A stretch of DNA of 64,000 nucleotides from Tridacna crocea (GCA_943736015.1 OX031070.1:43796173-43860172); one strand, 5' to 3'; shown: positions 1-9,820, counted from the stretch's first letter. Translations and numbers: made by a program. The notes: generated from the letters alone by a model not told the origin.

Positions 1-54
1 ATTTCTTCTTCATTTCAAAGTTGTAAAAATTTGGATAACTGGACAGGGTTCATT

Positions 55-430
55 CTTTACCACACAAACCCTTAAAGAAAACTCTTAGAAAACATTGTGG
101 GAAAAGGGGAAAGTGCTGATTGCCAGCATTAATTTTTCCCCTTTTCCCACAATGTTTTCTACCTTTCCTGATACAAAATTTAAATTCCGGGTCACATTTA
201 TGTTGTTATCTAGAAATGTTTTGATTTGGACCAGTCTAAAAGTTTTTCACTTGGAAAAGTTTTAACACACATTAAATAAATATCAACCGTTTATCCATTT
301 ACAAAATAATCCCTTGGTCCAGTAACCCTGATGCAAAGTGTTTCTGAAAACATTGTGAGAAAAGGAGAAAATGCTGGTAACTAACAATTTCCCAAAATCA
401 CCTTTTTCCCAAAAATTTTGTCTAATTTGT
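55..430 (+). mobile_element. TH-A MITE copy and an adjacent fragment
   Basis: A TH-A copy at about 55-270 shows the short arm, a slightly decayed hairpin around 90-165 and the long arm, ending in a decayed GGAAAAG-TTTTAA. A second, broken copy at 300-430 keeps the left hairpin arm but has a damaged right arm. Confidence 0.75.
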
Positions 431-468
431 CACAGACAAATACCATCATTTGTAAAATATTTGTCATC

Positions 469-1290
469 TACGAGGGTTGTCCAAAAATTCCGTGACAATC
501 TCAAGAGCAAAAGAAAATAAAACGCTACAAATGCAGTTTTTCAATATGTTTTTTTATGCATGTAGTATATACCAAACATGTATATAGAAAATAACACCCA
601 AAAAGTTTACAAAAAAGAAAATTATAGCATACATACTACAACAAGTAACCACACTGCATCGCACGTCAAGCGTTAATTAACAACGCCAATGTCAAGTTTG
701 AGAGCCTTTGTTAAGGTATTCTTCATGAAATTGAACGCATTTGCCATGTTATTTAACCCATGTGCGCTGAAAAACTGCTCTTAACTGAATTTCTGTCAGA
801 CATCTGCAAAAAGCAAATATAGCAGACACCAGCTCGTTGCTGGAATCGAACGTGCGACTTTGTAAACCCCCCTTGACTCTTTCCCAAACCACAAATTTTA
901 GACTCTTCCAAACTGAAAGAGATTGCAGATGACAATTTTAAACTTGATGAAAATGATTGAAAGTTCTCCAAAAGGTTAGAAAACACTGTGGGAAAAGGAG
1001 AAATTGCTCGTTACGAGCAATTTCTCCTTTCCCACAGTGTTTCAAAAGACTTGTATTGCAGACACGTAAAAACCAGGGATTGTTTGGGAAAGGGTTAAGC
1101 TATGGAAAGCAGGCAAAGTTGTAAATCCGAGTAGAAGTATTTGCCTTCTTGGCCGGAATAAAGCTTATATTTCATTAGAAACATAAAGTGTAATAATATC
1201 TTCATGGATAAAATGTGTGAAAATGAATATCCCGACGCTAAAAATGGCTCTTTTATGAAATTTGTCATGTGTTTTGGTACAACCCTCATA
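469..1290. mobile_element. Non-autonomous mariner-like element
   Basis: The left end TACGAGGGTTGTCCAAAA is matched in inverse at 1272-1290 (TTTTGGTACAACCCTCATA). TA at each end fits a Tc1/mariner target duplication, and ends of this TACGAGGGTTGT type are familiar from that superfamily. The interior has no long ORF; the short minus-strand frames carry no transposase motif I recognise. A TH-C copy is nested inside. Confidence 0.6.
873..1098 (-). mobile_element. TH-C MITE nested in the mariner-like element
   Basis: Long arm first, then hairpin arms GAAAACACTGTGGG and CCCACAGTGTTT around GCTCGTTACGAGC, ending GGGAAAGGGTTAA at 1098. The left TTAA has decayed to TTGA. Confidence 0.8.
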
Positions 1291-1649
1291 CAAGTGCTTT
1301 CAATTTTGTTTAAACTTTGAATATGCAGAGTTGAATGTTTAAATCACACAAAATAAATATAAACTCCAGATTGTTCTTTTCATTCTTTATCTTTGTGAAA
1401 AGACATGGTTTTATTGACTAATACAAGCACAAAACTCAGCAACACTTTGCTCTTACATTTCCCTCCATTTTGAATGGATACCTTCAAATAATCGTAAATT
1501 ATCAATGCCTAAAATGACCAATACACTCAGCACAATATATCAAATAGCTCTAAACTTGAATAAAAAAGCCATATTATGTTATCCATAACCAATAAATATG
1601 ATTTTGACAGCTTAAAAGGTATAAAACAATAAGACCTTTTTTTTTTGTC
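1291..1649. other. AT-rich spacer, nothing recognised
   Basis: I see no coding potential, hairpin or terminal repeat here. The sequence is AT-rich with a short T run near 1630. Confidence 0.4.
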
Positions 1650-2059
1650 ATAATTCACACAATCCTGAGTTTTAATGACCCAGACATAGAGGCCTTTTGA
1701 TAACATAGTTAGAAAAGGAAAAAATGCCGGTTACCAGTATTTTCTCCTTTTCCCACATGGTTTTCTACTAGTAAGACACACCACACGATATGAGTCGCAC
1801 TGAATTTGTTGTCTGCAAATGCTTTGAATCTTGATTAACCCTTTACCACACAGCGGAATTTCAGACAGGTCTACTTTGATGGAATTCACAGAGGACAATT
1901 CACATGTTATTTAAATGATGGAGACCTTAACAGGTGGAAAACATTGTGGGGAAATGAGAAAATGCTGGTTACCAGCATTTTCTCCCTCTTCCCACAATGT
2001 TTTCAAAAGGCCATTTTCTCAGGATCGTTAAAAGTAGGGATTGTGTGGTAAAGGGTTAA
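1650..2059. mobile_element. Two abutting TH-A copies
   Basis: A decayed + copy (about 1650-1834) is followed by a well-preserved - copy at 1835-2059, which is bounded by TTAA on both sides and has its hairpin around 1935-1995. Confidence 0.8.
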
Positions 2060-2448
2060 AGTCCAAAACTTTGCTGTGTGGCAACAGATCTACTTGTGTA
2101 AATATTCATTGACCTATGTCAAATGGCTTTGAAATAGTGATTGAGACGACTGAAATAATTTTCATACAAAGCTTTCCTAAGGCTCTGACCTATATTGTTT
2201 GGGACACATGAGCAATACGGCTTCTCCTGCGGCCAAAAGCAAATAATGAAACATTTGTGATAAATTTCATTACCTTGATAGGGAAGTTTCATTGAAATTC
2301 ACTGCCTGACTTCTGTGGAAACAAAAAGCAACCATAATATGTGTGTCTATACACATGTCTGAAAGTTCAAAGGGCCACAACTCAAAGAAAAACCCTTGAT
2401 AAAAAACAAGCTGCTAATGCACTTATCTCCCCTTACATGATAAGTTGC
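2060..2448. other. Non-coding spacer
   Basis: No ORF or terminal repeats. The stretch ending in GGGCCACAACTC resembles dispersed bivalve repeats, but I cannot define its ends. Confidence 0.35.
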
Positions 2449-2591
2449 TTAACTCTTTACCACACAAGAAAATTTTAGACTGGTCCAAATTGAAAGCATT
2501 TGCAGACGACAAAATAAAAGGGACTGAAAAGTTGAAATTTGTTTTGTGAAGGGTAGAAAACATTGTGGGAAAAGGAGAAAATGCTGGTTAC
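2449..2591 (-). mobile_element. Left half of the TH-A copy hosting the gypsy insertion
   Basis: TTAA at 2449-2452 is followed by the long arm and the left hairpin arm, which stops at GCTGGTTAC (2591), the dead centre of the palindrome. The rest resumes at 7568 after the retrotransposon. Removing 2592-7567 and one GTTAC restores an intact hairpin. Confidence 0.95.
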
Positions 2592-2775
2592 TGTGACGTA
2601 TATACGTTTACGCTTTGATAGTCATCCTATATAACATACTGATTACTGTATGTATTCATAGCCAGTTTAGATACTCTCCAGTTTGGAGGTTGGAGGGAAA
2701 TAAAAACGTTGATCAATCGTAGTCAAGTCTTCTTGTTAATAACTCACTTTAATGAGTTAAGTAGAATACGATACA
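2592..2775 (+). repeat. 5' LTR
   Basis: Starts TGTGACGTATATACG and ends GATACA. A TATA-like TATATAA lies at 2628-2634 and a polyadenylation-type AATAAA at 2699-2704, which would give a short R region. It is identical to the 3' LTR by eye over 184 bp. Confidence 0.96.
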
Positions 2776-2793
2776 TGGTGACAGAAGTGAGAT
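2776..2793 (+). promoter_or_regulatory. Primer-binding site, probably tRNA-Leu
   Basis: TGGTGACAGAAGTGAGAT begins immediately after the LTR. It differs at about two positions from the complement of the usual eukaryotic tRNA-Leu 3' end (TGGTGTCAGAAGTGGGA), recalled from general knowledge. The gag ATG follows at once, so the leader is extremely short. Confidence 0.7.
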
Positions 2794-3609
2794 ATGGCTG
2801 AGCATGTATCCAACATTCCATTTCCAGCGAAACTGGAGCTCCGGAAAGGAAATCTGGCAGAGAACTGGAAGAAATTCAAGCGGGTTTGGGTCAACTACGA
2901 GATCGCGACAGGTTTGTCAGAGCGAGACGCCAATTTACGAGTGGCTACACTTTTAACCTGCATGGGACCTGATGCCATTGAACTCTGCGATACTTTCACA
3001 TTGTCAGAAGACGAGAGAAAAGACCGTGAAAAGGTATTAGAAGCCTTTGAAAAATACTGCATTGGCGAGACCAATGAAACTTACGAGAGATACACGTTTA
3101 ACTGTAGAAACCAGGAGGCAAACGAGACAATTGATGCATATGTATCAGCTTTACGAACACTAGTTAAAACATGCAACTATGGTGAACTAGAAAATAGCAT
3201 GATTCGTGATAGGATTGTCATTGGTATTCGTGACACTAGAACGAGAAAGAAGCTACTCCAGGAGAAAAAACTTGACCTAAGTCGCTGCATTGACATGTGC
3301 AGAGCGAGTGAAAAGACAGATGAGAGGGTCAAAACCATGAATCAAGAAGAAGTATCAGCAGTTGAGAAAAAGATGTCGAAAAATTCCAAGAAGGAAAACT
3401 CGATGCCAAATAGAGAATGTTGGTATTGTGATAAAAAACATGCACCCAAGAAGGAAGCATGCCCAGCATGGGGAAAAAAGTGTCACAAGTGTGGCGAAAT
3501 GAACCATTTTGCAAAAAAGTGCAAAAACAAATCAAAGGGACATAAAACAAAACAGAAGTCGAAACAAACAAAAGGTGTTCATTCAGTGAACTATGAATCT
3601 GATGACTGA
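2794..3609 (+). CDS. gag: Gag polyprotein of the gypsy element
   Basis: A 271-residue nucleocapsid/capsid protein that would package the element RNA into virus-like particles. Residues 1-190 are an alpha-helical, charged capsid-like region typical of Ty3/gypsy Gag. A basic C-terminus carries a canonical CCHC zinc knuckle, Cys-X2-Cys-X4-His-X4-Cys at residues 230-243, preceded by a Cys-X2-Cys pair at 209 and 212. The tail is lysine-rich. The ATG directly follows the primer-binding site. The last 17 bases overlap the pol frame, which is shifted by +1. The frame is intact. Confidence 0.93.
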   Translation: MAEHVSNIPFPAKLELRKGNLAENWKKFKRVWVNYEIATGLSERDANLRVATLLTCMGPDAIELCDTFTLSEDERKDREKVLEAFEKYCIGETNETYERYTFNCRNQEANETIDAYVSALRTLVKTCNYGELENSMIRDRIVIGIRDTRTRKKLLQEKKLDLSRCIDMCRASEKTDERVKTMNQEEVSAVEKKMSKNSKKENSMPNRECWYCDKKHAPKKEACPAWGKKCHKCGEMNHFAKKCKNKSKGHKTKQKSKQTKGVHSVNYESDD

Positions 3610-6600
3610 GACTGATGAGGGGGACGTGTTAGTCATTGAAGAGATTCAAATGGTGGAAACAGAACACTATCCGAAGAAACTGTTCGCTAAGATGAAGATA
3701 GGGGAATCACAATTCAAATGTCAGTTAGACTGTGGTGCTACAGTGAACATAATGTCAGATACAGACTACATGAAGATTTGTGATGATCCGTTCCTGACAG
3801 GACTAAATAAATGTAACATCACGCTGAAAATGTACAATAAAACTGAAACAAAAACACTTGGAAAGAAACATTTCAAAGTAACCAATTTGAAGAACAAGAA
3901 AGTATACAATCTAGATTTTGTGGTTGTCAAGGGACCAGCACAAATGCTTTTGGGGTCACAGGCTATACAAACAATGAATCTAATTACTGTGAACACAGAA
4001 CACATAATGGCTATTGAAACACCAGAAGTCATCAATGAATTTGATGATGTCTTCATAGGTGAAGGCAAGCTGCCTGGAAAACTGCATTTGGAACTCACAG
4101 AAAAAGTAAAACCGGTTCAGCAACCTGTTAGAAAAGTGCCTATAGCATTGAAACCAAGACTGAAAGCAGAATTAGAGAGACTTGAGAAACTGAAAATTAT
4201 AGAACCTGTGCAAGAACCAACAACTTGGATCTCAAGTATGGTTGTGGTCATAAAGAATTCTAAAAAAGTGAGACTATGCATCGATCCTAAACCACTTAAT
4301 AATTGTTTAATGCGAAACAATTACCCAATACCGACTATCGAAGATATTCTTCCGGATTTGACTGAGGCCAAGGTATTTACAGTTGTTGATGCTAAAAATG
4401 GGTTTTGGCATGTGGAATTAGATGAAGAATCTAGCTACTTGACAACATTTGGTACTCCTTGGGGAAGATTCAGATGGTTGAGAATGCCATTTGGAATCTC
4501 ACCAGCTCCAGAGGAATTTCAAAGAAGACTCGATGAAGCTCTCGAAGGTCTAGAAGGATGTAAGGCTGTACATGATGACATCCTGGTATGGGGTTGTGGT
4601 AAATGTCACGAAGAAGCAGTATTGGATCATGACAACAAGTTAAGAAATCTGTTCAAGAGATGCAGAACAAAGAATATAAAACTGAACAAAGACAAACTTA
4701 AGTTCAGGCAGAAAGAAGTCACTTTCATGGGCCATGTCATAGGTGAAGGTGGATTGAAAGTTGACGAGAGTAAGATTATAGCCATCAAGAACATGCCAAC
4801 ACCAACAGACAAAAAAGGTGTGCAAAGATTACTAGGCATGGTAAATTATGTACAGAAGTTTGCACCCAAACTATCATCTGTTACAGAACCATTGAGGCAG
4901 TTGATAAGAAAAGACACCGAGTTTGTGTGGGACAGAAAGCATGACACATGTATGGAAGAAATTCGGACAATTCTATCTTCTGTACCAGTGCTGAAATTCT
5001 TCAATGTAACAAAACAGACTGTGCTTCAGTGCGATGCGTCAGAAACAGGACTGGGCGCATGTCTGATTCAGGAAGGTCACCCAGTAGCGTATGCATCCAG
5101 GGCATTGACAGCTGCAGAAAAGAATTATGCTCAGATAGAAAAAGAGCTCCTTGCCATTGTATTTGGTATGGAGAAATATGAACACTATGTCTACGGAAGA
5201 AAGGTCATTGTAGAAAGCGACCATAAACCGCTGGAGATAATCCACAAGAAGTGTTTAACAAGTGCACCCAAACGACTACAGAGGATGTTGTTGCGTTTGC
5301 AGAAATTCGACATTGATATACAGTACAAGCCAGGCTCACAGCTGTATATGGCAGATGCACTGAGCAGAGCATATTTGCCAAAGACAAAAGACAATTTGTC
5401 ACCAATAGAGACAGAAGTAGAAAATGTTAACATGATAGAAATGTTACCAGTCTCAGAAGAAAGAGTACAAGAGATCAGACAAGGAACAGCTGAGGATCAC
5501 CAGCTACAATTACTAGTACAAACTGTCATGGCTGGATGGCCAGAGAAACGGGAGAATGTGCACCAAGATATACAGTGTTATTTCCCATTCAGAGAAGAAA
5601 TCAGTCTTCAGGATGGTTTACTCTTCAAAGGAGACAGAGTAATAATTCCAAGACAGATGATTGTATCTATCATTGACAGACTTCATTCCAGTCATATAGG
5701 CATTCAAGGTTGTGTGAGAAGAGCCAGAGAAGCAGTTTACTGGCCAAATATGAACATGGACATAGAACAATACATTAGAAAATGTGAAACATGCAGCGAA
5801 CTGTCAACACATCAGCAGAAAGAAACATTACATAGCCATGAAATACCATCCCGTCCCTGGGAAGTGATAGGTGTAGATTTGTGTGAATGTAATGGAAAGG
5901 ATTATCTAATAACAGTAGATTACCTTTCAAACTTTTTCGAGGTAGATAAATTGGACAGTAAGTCAGGAAGAGGCGTAATTCCTAAGTTAAAAAAGCACAT
6001 GGCAAGATACGGCATTCCAGAAAAAGTTGTAACTGATAATGGGCCACCATTTTCTAGCAAAGACTTTAAAGAATTTGCAAAAACCTACGAGTTTAAGCAT
6101 GTGACAAGTTCCCCCATGTACCCAAAGTCTAACGGGAAAGTAGAGAACGCGGTCAAAACGGCTAAGAGACTAATAAAGAAAGCAAAACATTCCGAGAATG
6201 ATGCTCATCTGGCCTTGTTGGACTATAGAAACACTCCAACTGAGGGGATTGGACTTTCCCCAGCACAAGTTATGTTTGGACGGCGTACTAGAACACTCCT
6301 TCCCATCTCAAAAAGACTCTTAATGCCTGAAACCAGAAATACGAAAGAACATTACAACAAACTCCTGAAAAATAAAAATAAACAGGCAAAGTACTACAAC
6401 AAAAATGCCAAAGACAAACAACAGCTAAAATTAGGAGATATTGTAAGGGTATCCCCAATGGCGAAACACCAACCATGGAAAAAAGCAAGAGTGGAAACAG
6501 AAGAAGGTATTCGATCGTACAGGATAAAGACAGAGGACGGTTCAAGCTACAGAAGGAACAGAATTCATCTTCGTGGAACAAATGAACCCTTTCAGGAAGA

Positions 6601-6931
6601 ATCATTAGAAACACAAATTGAGAAAAGTCCATCTAGTGAATCTAGTGTGTCAAATGAAAGTGAAATAAAATCACCTAGTGCCCTGTGTAATGGTGAATTG
6701 AAGTCACCTAGGGTTGAAAAGCAAATTAGTGTAGGAAAAAGTAGTGATGAAAGTGCTAAGATCAAGTGCAGTCAAGTGAAAGTGAATGAAAACATCAAGT
6801 TAGGCAACAGAGAAAAGAAGAATTCAAGAGAAAGCAGTGAAAGGCTACAAACAGGCAACAGAACAGAATACCAGACAAAAAGAGGAAGAACAATTAAGAA
6901 ACCAACATATTTGCAAGAATTCCAGACATAA
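3593..6931 (+). CDS. pol: Pol polyprotein (protease-RT-RNase H-integrase)
   Basis: This 1112-residue intact frame follows gag. The retropepsin-like protease has its active-site Asp at residue 46, in LDCGAT, with Cys where Thr or Ser is usual. Reverse transcriptase has Asp266 and the Asp328-Asp329 pair in VHDDILVWG, where Val-His replaces the usual aromatic-X. RNase H shows Asp481, Glu516/518 and Asp543 (SDHKPL). Integrase has a zinc motif His698, His701, Cys731, Cys734 and the DD35E core Asp762, Asp815, Glu851. The tail after about residue 960 is Ser/Lys/Glu-rich, with no chromodomain visible. The pol frame opens at 3590, after a stop at 3587-3589, so Pol must arise by a +1 (or -2) shift or by reinitiation in the 3590-3609 overlap. 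Confidence 0.95.
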   Translation: MNLMTETDEGDVLVIEEIQMVETEHYPKKLFAKMKIGESQFKCQLDCGATVNIMSDTDYMKICDDPFLTGLNKCNITLKMYNKTETKTLGKKHFKVTNLKNKKVYNLDFVVVKGPAQMLLGSQAIQTMNLITVNTEHIMAIETPEVINEFDDVFIGEGKLPGKLHLELTEKVKPVQQPVRKVPIALKPRLKAELERLEKLKIIEPVQEPTTWISSMVVVIKNSKKVRLCIDPKPLNNCLMRNNYPIPTIEDILPDLTEAKVFTVVDAKNGFWHVELDEESSYLTTFGTPWGRFRWLRMPFGISPAPEEFQRRLDEALEGLEGCKAVHDDILVWGCGKCHEEAVLDHDNKLRNLFKRCRTKNIKLNKDKLKFRQKEVTFMGHVIGEGGLKVDESKIIAIKNMPTPTDKKGVQRLLGMVNYVQKFAPKLSSVTEPLRQLIRKDTEFVWDRKHDTCMEEIRTILSSVPVLKFFNVTKQTVLQCDASETGLGACLIQEGHPVAYASRALTAAEKNYAQIEKELLAIVFGMEKYEHYVYGRKVIVESDHKPLEIIHKKCLTSAPKRLQRMLLRLQKFDIDIQYKPGSQLYMADALSRAYLPKTKDNLSPIETEVENVNMIEMLPVSEERVQEIRQGTAEDHQLQLLVQTVMAGWPEKRENVHQDIQCYFPFREEISLQDGLLFKGDRVIIPRQMIVSIIDRLHSSHIGIQGCVRRAREAVYWPNMNMDIEQYIRKCETCSELSTHQQKETLHSHEIPSRPWEVIGVDLCECNGKDYLITVDYLSNFFEVDKLDSKSGRGVIPKLKKHMARYGIPEKVVTDNGPPFSSKDFKEFAKTYEFKHVTSSPMYPKSNGKVENAVKTAKRLIKKAKHSENDAHLALLDYRNTPTEGIGLSPAQVMFGRRTRTLLPISKRLLMPETRNTKEHYNKLLKNKNKQAKYYNKNAKDKQQLKLGDIVRVSPMAKHQPWKKARVETEEGIRSYRIKTEDGSSYRRNRIHLRGTNEPFQEESLETQIEKSPSSESSVSNESEIKSPSALCNGELKSPRVEKQISVGKSSDESAKIKCSQVKVNENIKLGNREKKNSRESSERLQTGNRTEYQTKRGRTIKKPTYLQEFQT

Positions 6932-7370
6932 ACAGTAGGAAAGAAGGATGATATGGGTCTATTGATAACAATTATATTAGTAATATATTGGCTAATGTAC
7001 TTGTGTCATTACACCGATATCAGTTGAAAGATTACATATTTTTTCATTTACATTCTAGTCAGAGCGAGAGATGCTCATAGAAATTAGTTTAAGTGTATAA
7101 ACAATCAAGACTTTTTAGACTGCTTAACATAACTGAGTCTATTTGAAATATTTTAGTTTGTTTTCAAATCAATCAGGTATCAGAAAGATACATTGTACGT
7201 TTAACATTCAAACATTCAAACAGTACCTTACTTGGTGAAATGATGAAAATCATATGTTTCAGAGTCTACATATTTTATAGCGGACAATATCTATAGTTAG
7301 CTTGAGACTGACTGATAGTCAAGATTCAAAGTTAAGTTCAGAGATTGTTATGGTAGTTTCAAATTTATTT
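6932..7370 (+). other. 3' untranslated region of the gypsy element
   Basis: About 440 bp of AT-rich sequence between pol and the polypurine tract, with no env-like frame. Confidence 0.7.
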
Positions 7371-7383
7371 GGAAAAAGAGGGA
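7371..7383 (+). promoter_or_regulatory. Polypurine tract
   Basis: GGAAAAAGAGGGA abuts the 3' LTR, the expected position for plus-strand DNA priming. Confidence 0.85.
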
Positions 7384-7567
7384 TGTGACGTATATACGTT
7401 TACGCTTTGATAGTCATCCTATATAACATACTGATTACTGTATGTATTCATAGCCAGTTTAGATACTCTCCAGTTTGGAGGTTGGAGGGAAATAAAAACG
7501 TTGATCAATCGTAGTCAAGTCTTCTTGTTAATAACTCACTTTAATGAGTTAAGTAGAATACGATACA
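7384..7567 (+). repeat. 3' LTR
   Basis: Same 184 bp as the 5' LTR, with the same TATA-like and AATAAA motifs shifted by 4792 bp. GTTAC follows at 7568-7572 as the second copy of the target duplication. Confidence 0.96.
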
Positions 7568-7657
7568 GTTACCAGCATTTTCTCCTTTTCCCACAATGTT
7601 TTCTACAGGCTTCTTTCTTGGGGGCGTCAAAAGTAGGGATTGTGTGGTAATGGGTAA
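7568..7657 (-). mobile_element. Right half of the TH-A copy hosting the gypsy insertion
   Basis: Resumes at GTTACCAGCATTTTC and continues through the right hairpin arm and the short arm to GTGTGGTAATGGGTAA. The terminal TTAA is slightly decayed. Confidence 0.93.
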
Positions 7658-7789
7658 AGTCTAACCCTGTTTTCGTCTGCTCCAATGATGAGTTTTGGTA
7701 ACATTTTCTGCGTAGCTTACAGTGCTGGCTTTTGACTTACCAGTACTTTTTGGTAATGATAACAAAATGGACAGATAAAAATCTGTGAT

Positions 7790-8521
7790 TGGTTTTACCA
7801 CACAAACCCTACTTTTAACGACCCTCTTGGGAAGCCTTTTGAAAACATTGAGGGAAAAGGAGAAAATGCTGGTAACCAGCATTTTCTCCTTTTCTCACTA
7901 TGTTTTCTTCCCTTCCTAAAACAGTTTCAGATTTTTAGGCATGTTTATTTTGTCGTCTGCAAGTGGTCTCAATTTGGACCAATCTAAAATTTTGTCGTTT
8001 GGTAAAGGGTTAAGAGTAGGAACTGCCATGTTAATTTTCTGGGCACCTGTCTATTTGCTGCCAAATTTATGCTGTCTGTTAAATTACCTCCTGGTTTTTA
8101 TGTCCCCGAGATAGAAGCCTTTTGAAAACATTGTGAGAAAAGAGAAGATGCTGGTAATCAGCATTTTCTCCGTTTCCCACAATGCTTTCTACTCTGCTGG
8201 AAACAAATTTCGAACTTTAAGTTACCTTTATTTTGTCGTCTGCAAATACTTTCAATTTGAACAAGTCTATAATTTTGTCGTTTGATAAGGAGTTAAACCA
8301 ATTACCAACAAATCCCTACTTTTAATGCCCCTGAGAAAGAAACCTTTAGAAAACATTGTGGGAAAAGGAGAAAATGCTGTTAATCAGCATTTTCTCCTTT
8401 TCCCACAATGCTTTCTACCCTGCTGGAAACAAATTTCAAACTTTAAGTTATGTATATCTTGTCGTCTGCAAATACTTTCAATTTGGACAAGTCCAAAGTT
8501 TTGTCGTTTAGTAAAGAATTA
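7790..8521 (+). mobile_element. Three TH-A copies in series
   Basis: Copies at about 7790-8013, 8085-8295 and 8292-8521, all + oriented. The last two share one TTAA (8292-8295). The second has A/G changes in its hairpin; the third has GCTGTTAATCAGC at its centre. Confidence 0.85.
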
Positions 8522-8831
8522 AAAGATATTTCATGTTGCAGATGCATTAAGCCTCATCAAGATTCATTTCCTTCTAAAACAGCCCAGTTATCCAGGAATG
8601 TTAAAACGTAGCGGAAACAAACTAAAACGGATTTCAAAGCTAAATATTGACATTTTTTCACATACCGATCTGACGGTTTTGCAGTGCCACACAGAAATAT
8701 TTGACATTTAAGAATTCTGAAATATCGAACATCTGTTATTCACACACAATAAAACAGCCCTTGAAAGATATTGTAAACTGTGGATCTGAAACTTGTTGAC
8801 ATACATATCTCAGCACACACTGCTGATAAAC
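8522..8831. other. Unassigned spacer
   Basis: No ORF, hairpin or terminal repeat recognised. Confidence 0.35.
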
Positions 8832-9070
8832 ATTAACTCTCTTAGCAAACGAAAAAATTTTAGACTAGTCCAAATTCGAAGCATTAAAGTGCAGACGACA
8901 TATTTAGGGTGACTCATAAATTGAATTTGTTTTAGGAAGGGTTGAAAACATTGTGGGAAAAGGTGAAAATGCTGGTTATCAGCATTTTCTCCTTTTTGCA
9001 CAATGTTTTCACAAGGCTTCAGAAGGTTTCTCAGGGTCATGAAAACTCGGGATTGTTTGGTAAAGAGTTA
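8832..9070 (-). mobile_element. TH-A copy
   Basis: Starts at TTAA 8832-8835 and ends at a decayed GGTAAAGAGTTA. Hairpin is around 8943-9010 with a few mismatches. Confidence 0.82.
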
Positions 9071-9078
9071 TTTAAACT

Positions 9079-9820
9079 TTAACTTTTTACCAAACAACAA
9101 AATAAAGGACCTGTCCAAACTGAATGCATTTTGCTGCTGATGAAATAAATATGGCTCAAAACTGAAATTTGTCTTTGGATGGTTAGAAAACATTGCAGAA
9201 AAAAAAGAGAACCGGCATTCTCTTCTTGATTTCCAGTACATTCTTTCATCAGTTTGCCAGTTTCACAATGATTTCTGGTGCATTCTTTCATCAGAGTGCC
9301 ATTTTCACAATGATTTCTTGTGCATTCTTTCATCAGATTGCCAGTTTCACAGTGATTTCTTGAGCATTCTTTCATCAGAGTGCCATTTTCACAATGATTT
9401 CTGGTACATTTTGTATTAGATTGCTATTTTCACAGTGACTTCTATTAACATTTTTTCATCAGTTTTGCAATAATTTCCAGTACCTTTCTTCATCACATTG
9501 CCATTCGTTTAGCGATTTCCAGTACAGTCTTTTGTCAGATTGCCAATTTCACAATGATTTTTAGTGCACTTTGAACAGATTGCCATTTTTACAATGATTT
9601 CCTGTAACTTTCCTACATCAGATAAGTTTTAGTGAACATGAAAGAGAAGACCTTTAAAATTAATGCAGGATAAGGAGAAAATGCTAGTATCCAGTATTTC
9701 TGATACCCGTATTTCTTCTTTTTCATGCATACTCATTTACAATCTTTATACATCATATGTCGTCTGCAAATGCTTTGGATTTGGACTAGCCTAAAATATT
9801 GTTGTTTGGTAACGAGTTAA
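9079..9820. mobile_element. TH-A fold-back derivative with internal minisatellite
   Basis: Both ends are long arms: 9079-9190 reads in - orientation and 9750-9820 in + orientation, each ending in TTAA. An ordinary TH-A copy has one long and one short arm, so this copy is an inverted-repeat derivative. The centre is filled by a 42-bp tandem repeat (9228-9620) and a decayed hairpin near 9665-9720. Confidence 0.65.
9228..9620. repeat. 42-bp minisatellite
   Basis: About nine tandem units containing CACAATGATTTCT and CATTCTTTCATCAGA. The period is 42 bp (14 codons), which makes an open minus-strand frame of repeated 14-residue units. Units decay toward the right side. I regard the frame as a consequence of the period and not as a gene. 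Confidence 0.85.

Larger units (their letters stand above)
2592..7567 (+). mobile_element. Complete Ty3/gypsy LTR retrotransposon
   Basis: The 4976-bp element has 184-bp LTRs that look identical base for base, ends TG...CA, a primer-binding site directly after the 5' LTR, gag, pol in the order protease-RT-RNase H-integrase, a polypurine tract and a 5-bp target duplication GTTAC (2587-2591 and 7568-7572). RT before integrase places it in Ty3/gypsy. There is no env frame; about 450 bp of non-coding sequence separates pol from the 3' LTR. Identical LTRs and intact frames imply a very young insertion that may still be active. Confidence 0.97.

Noticed and set aside
753-986. 77-residue minus ORF as the mariner transposase N-terminus
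   Set aside because: No helix-turn-helix or DDE motif is recognisable, and it spans the nested TH-C boundary.
3766-6632. Minus-strand and alternative-frame ORFs inside pol
   Set aside because: Shadows of the conserved plus-strand pol frame; no independent motifs.
6932-7370. env-like third ORF in the gypsy element
   Set aside because: No frame longer than a few dozen codons between the pol stop and the polypurine tract.
9079-9375. 98-residue minus frame with MKECTRNHCETG repeats resembling a Cys-rich repeat protein
   Set aside because: The 42-bp minisatellite period keeps the frame open. No signal peptide, no conserved domain, and the frame begins inside a decayed TH copy.
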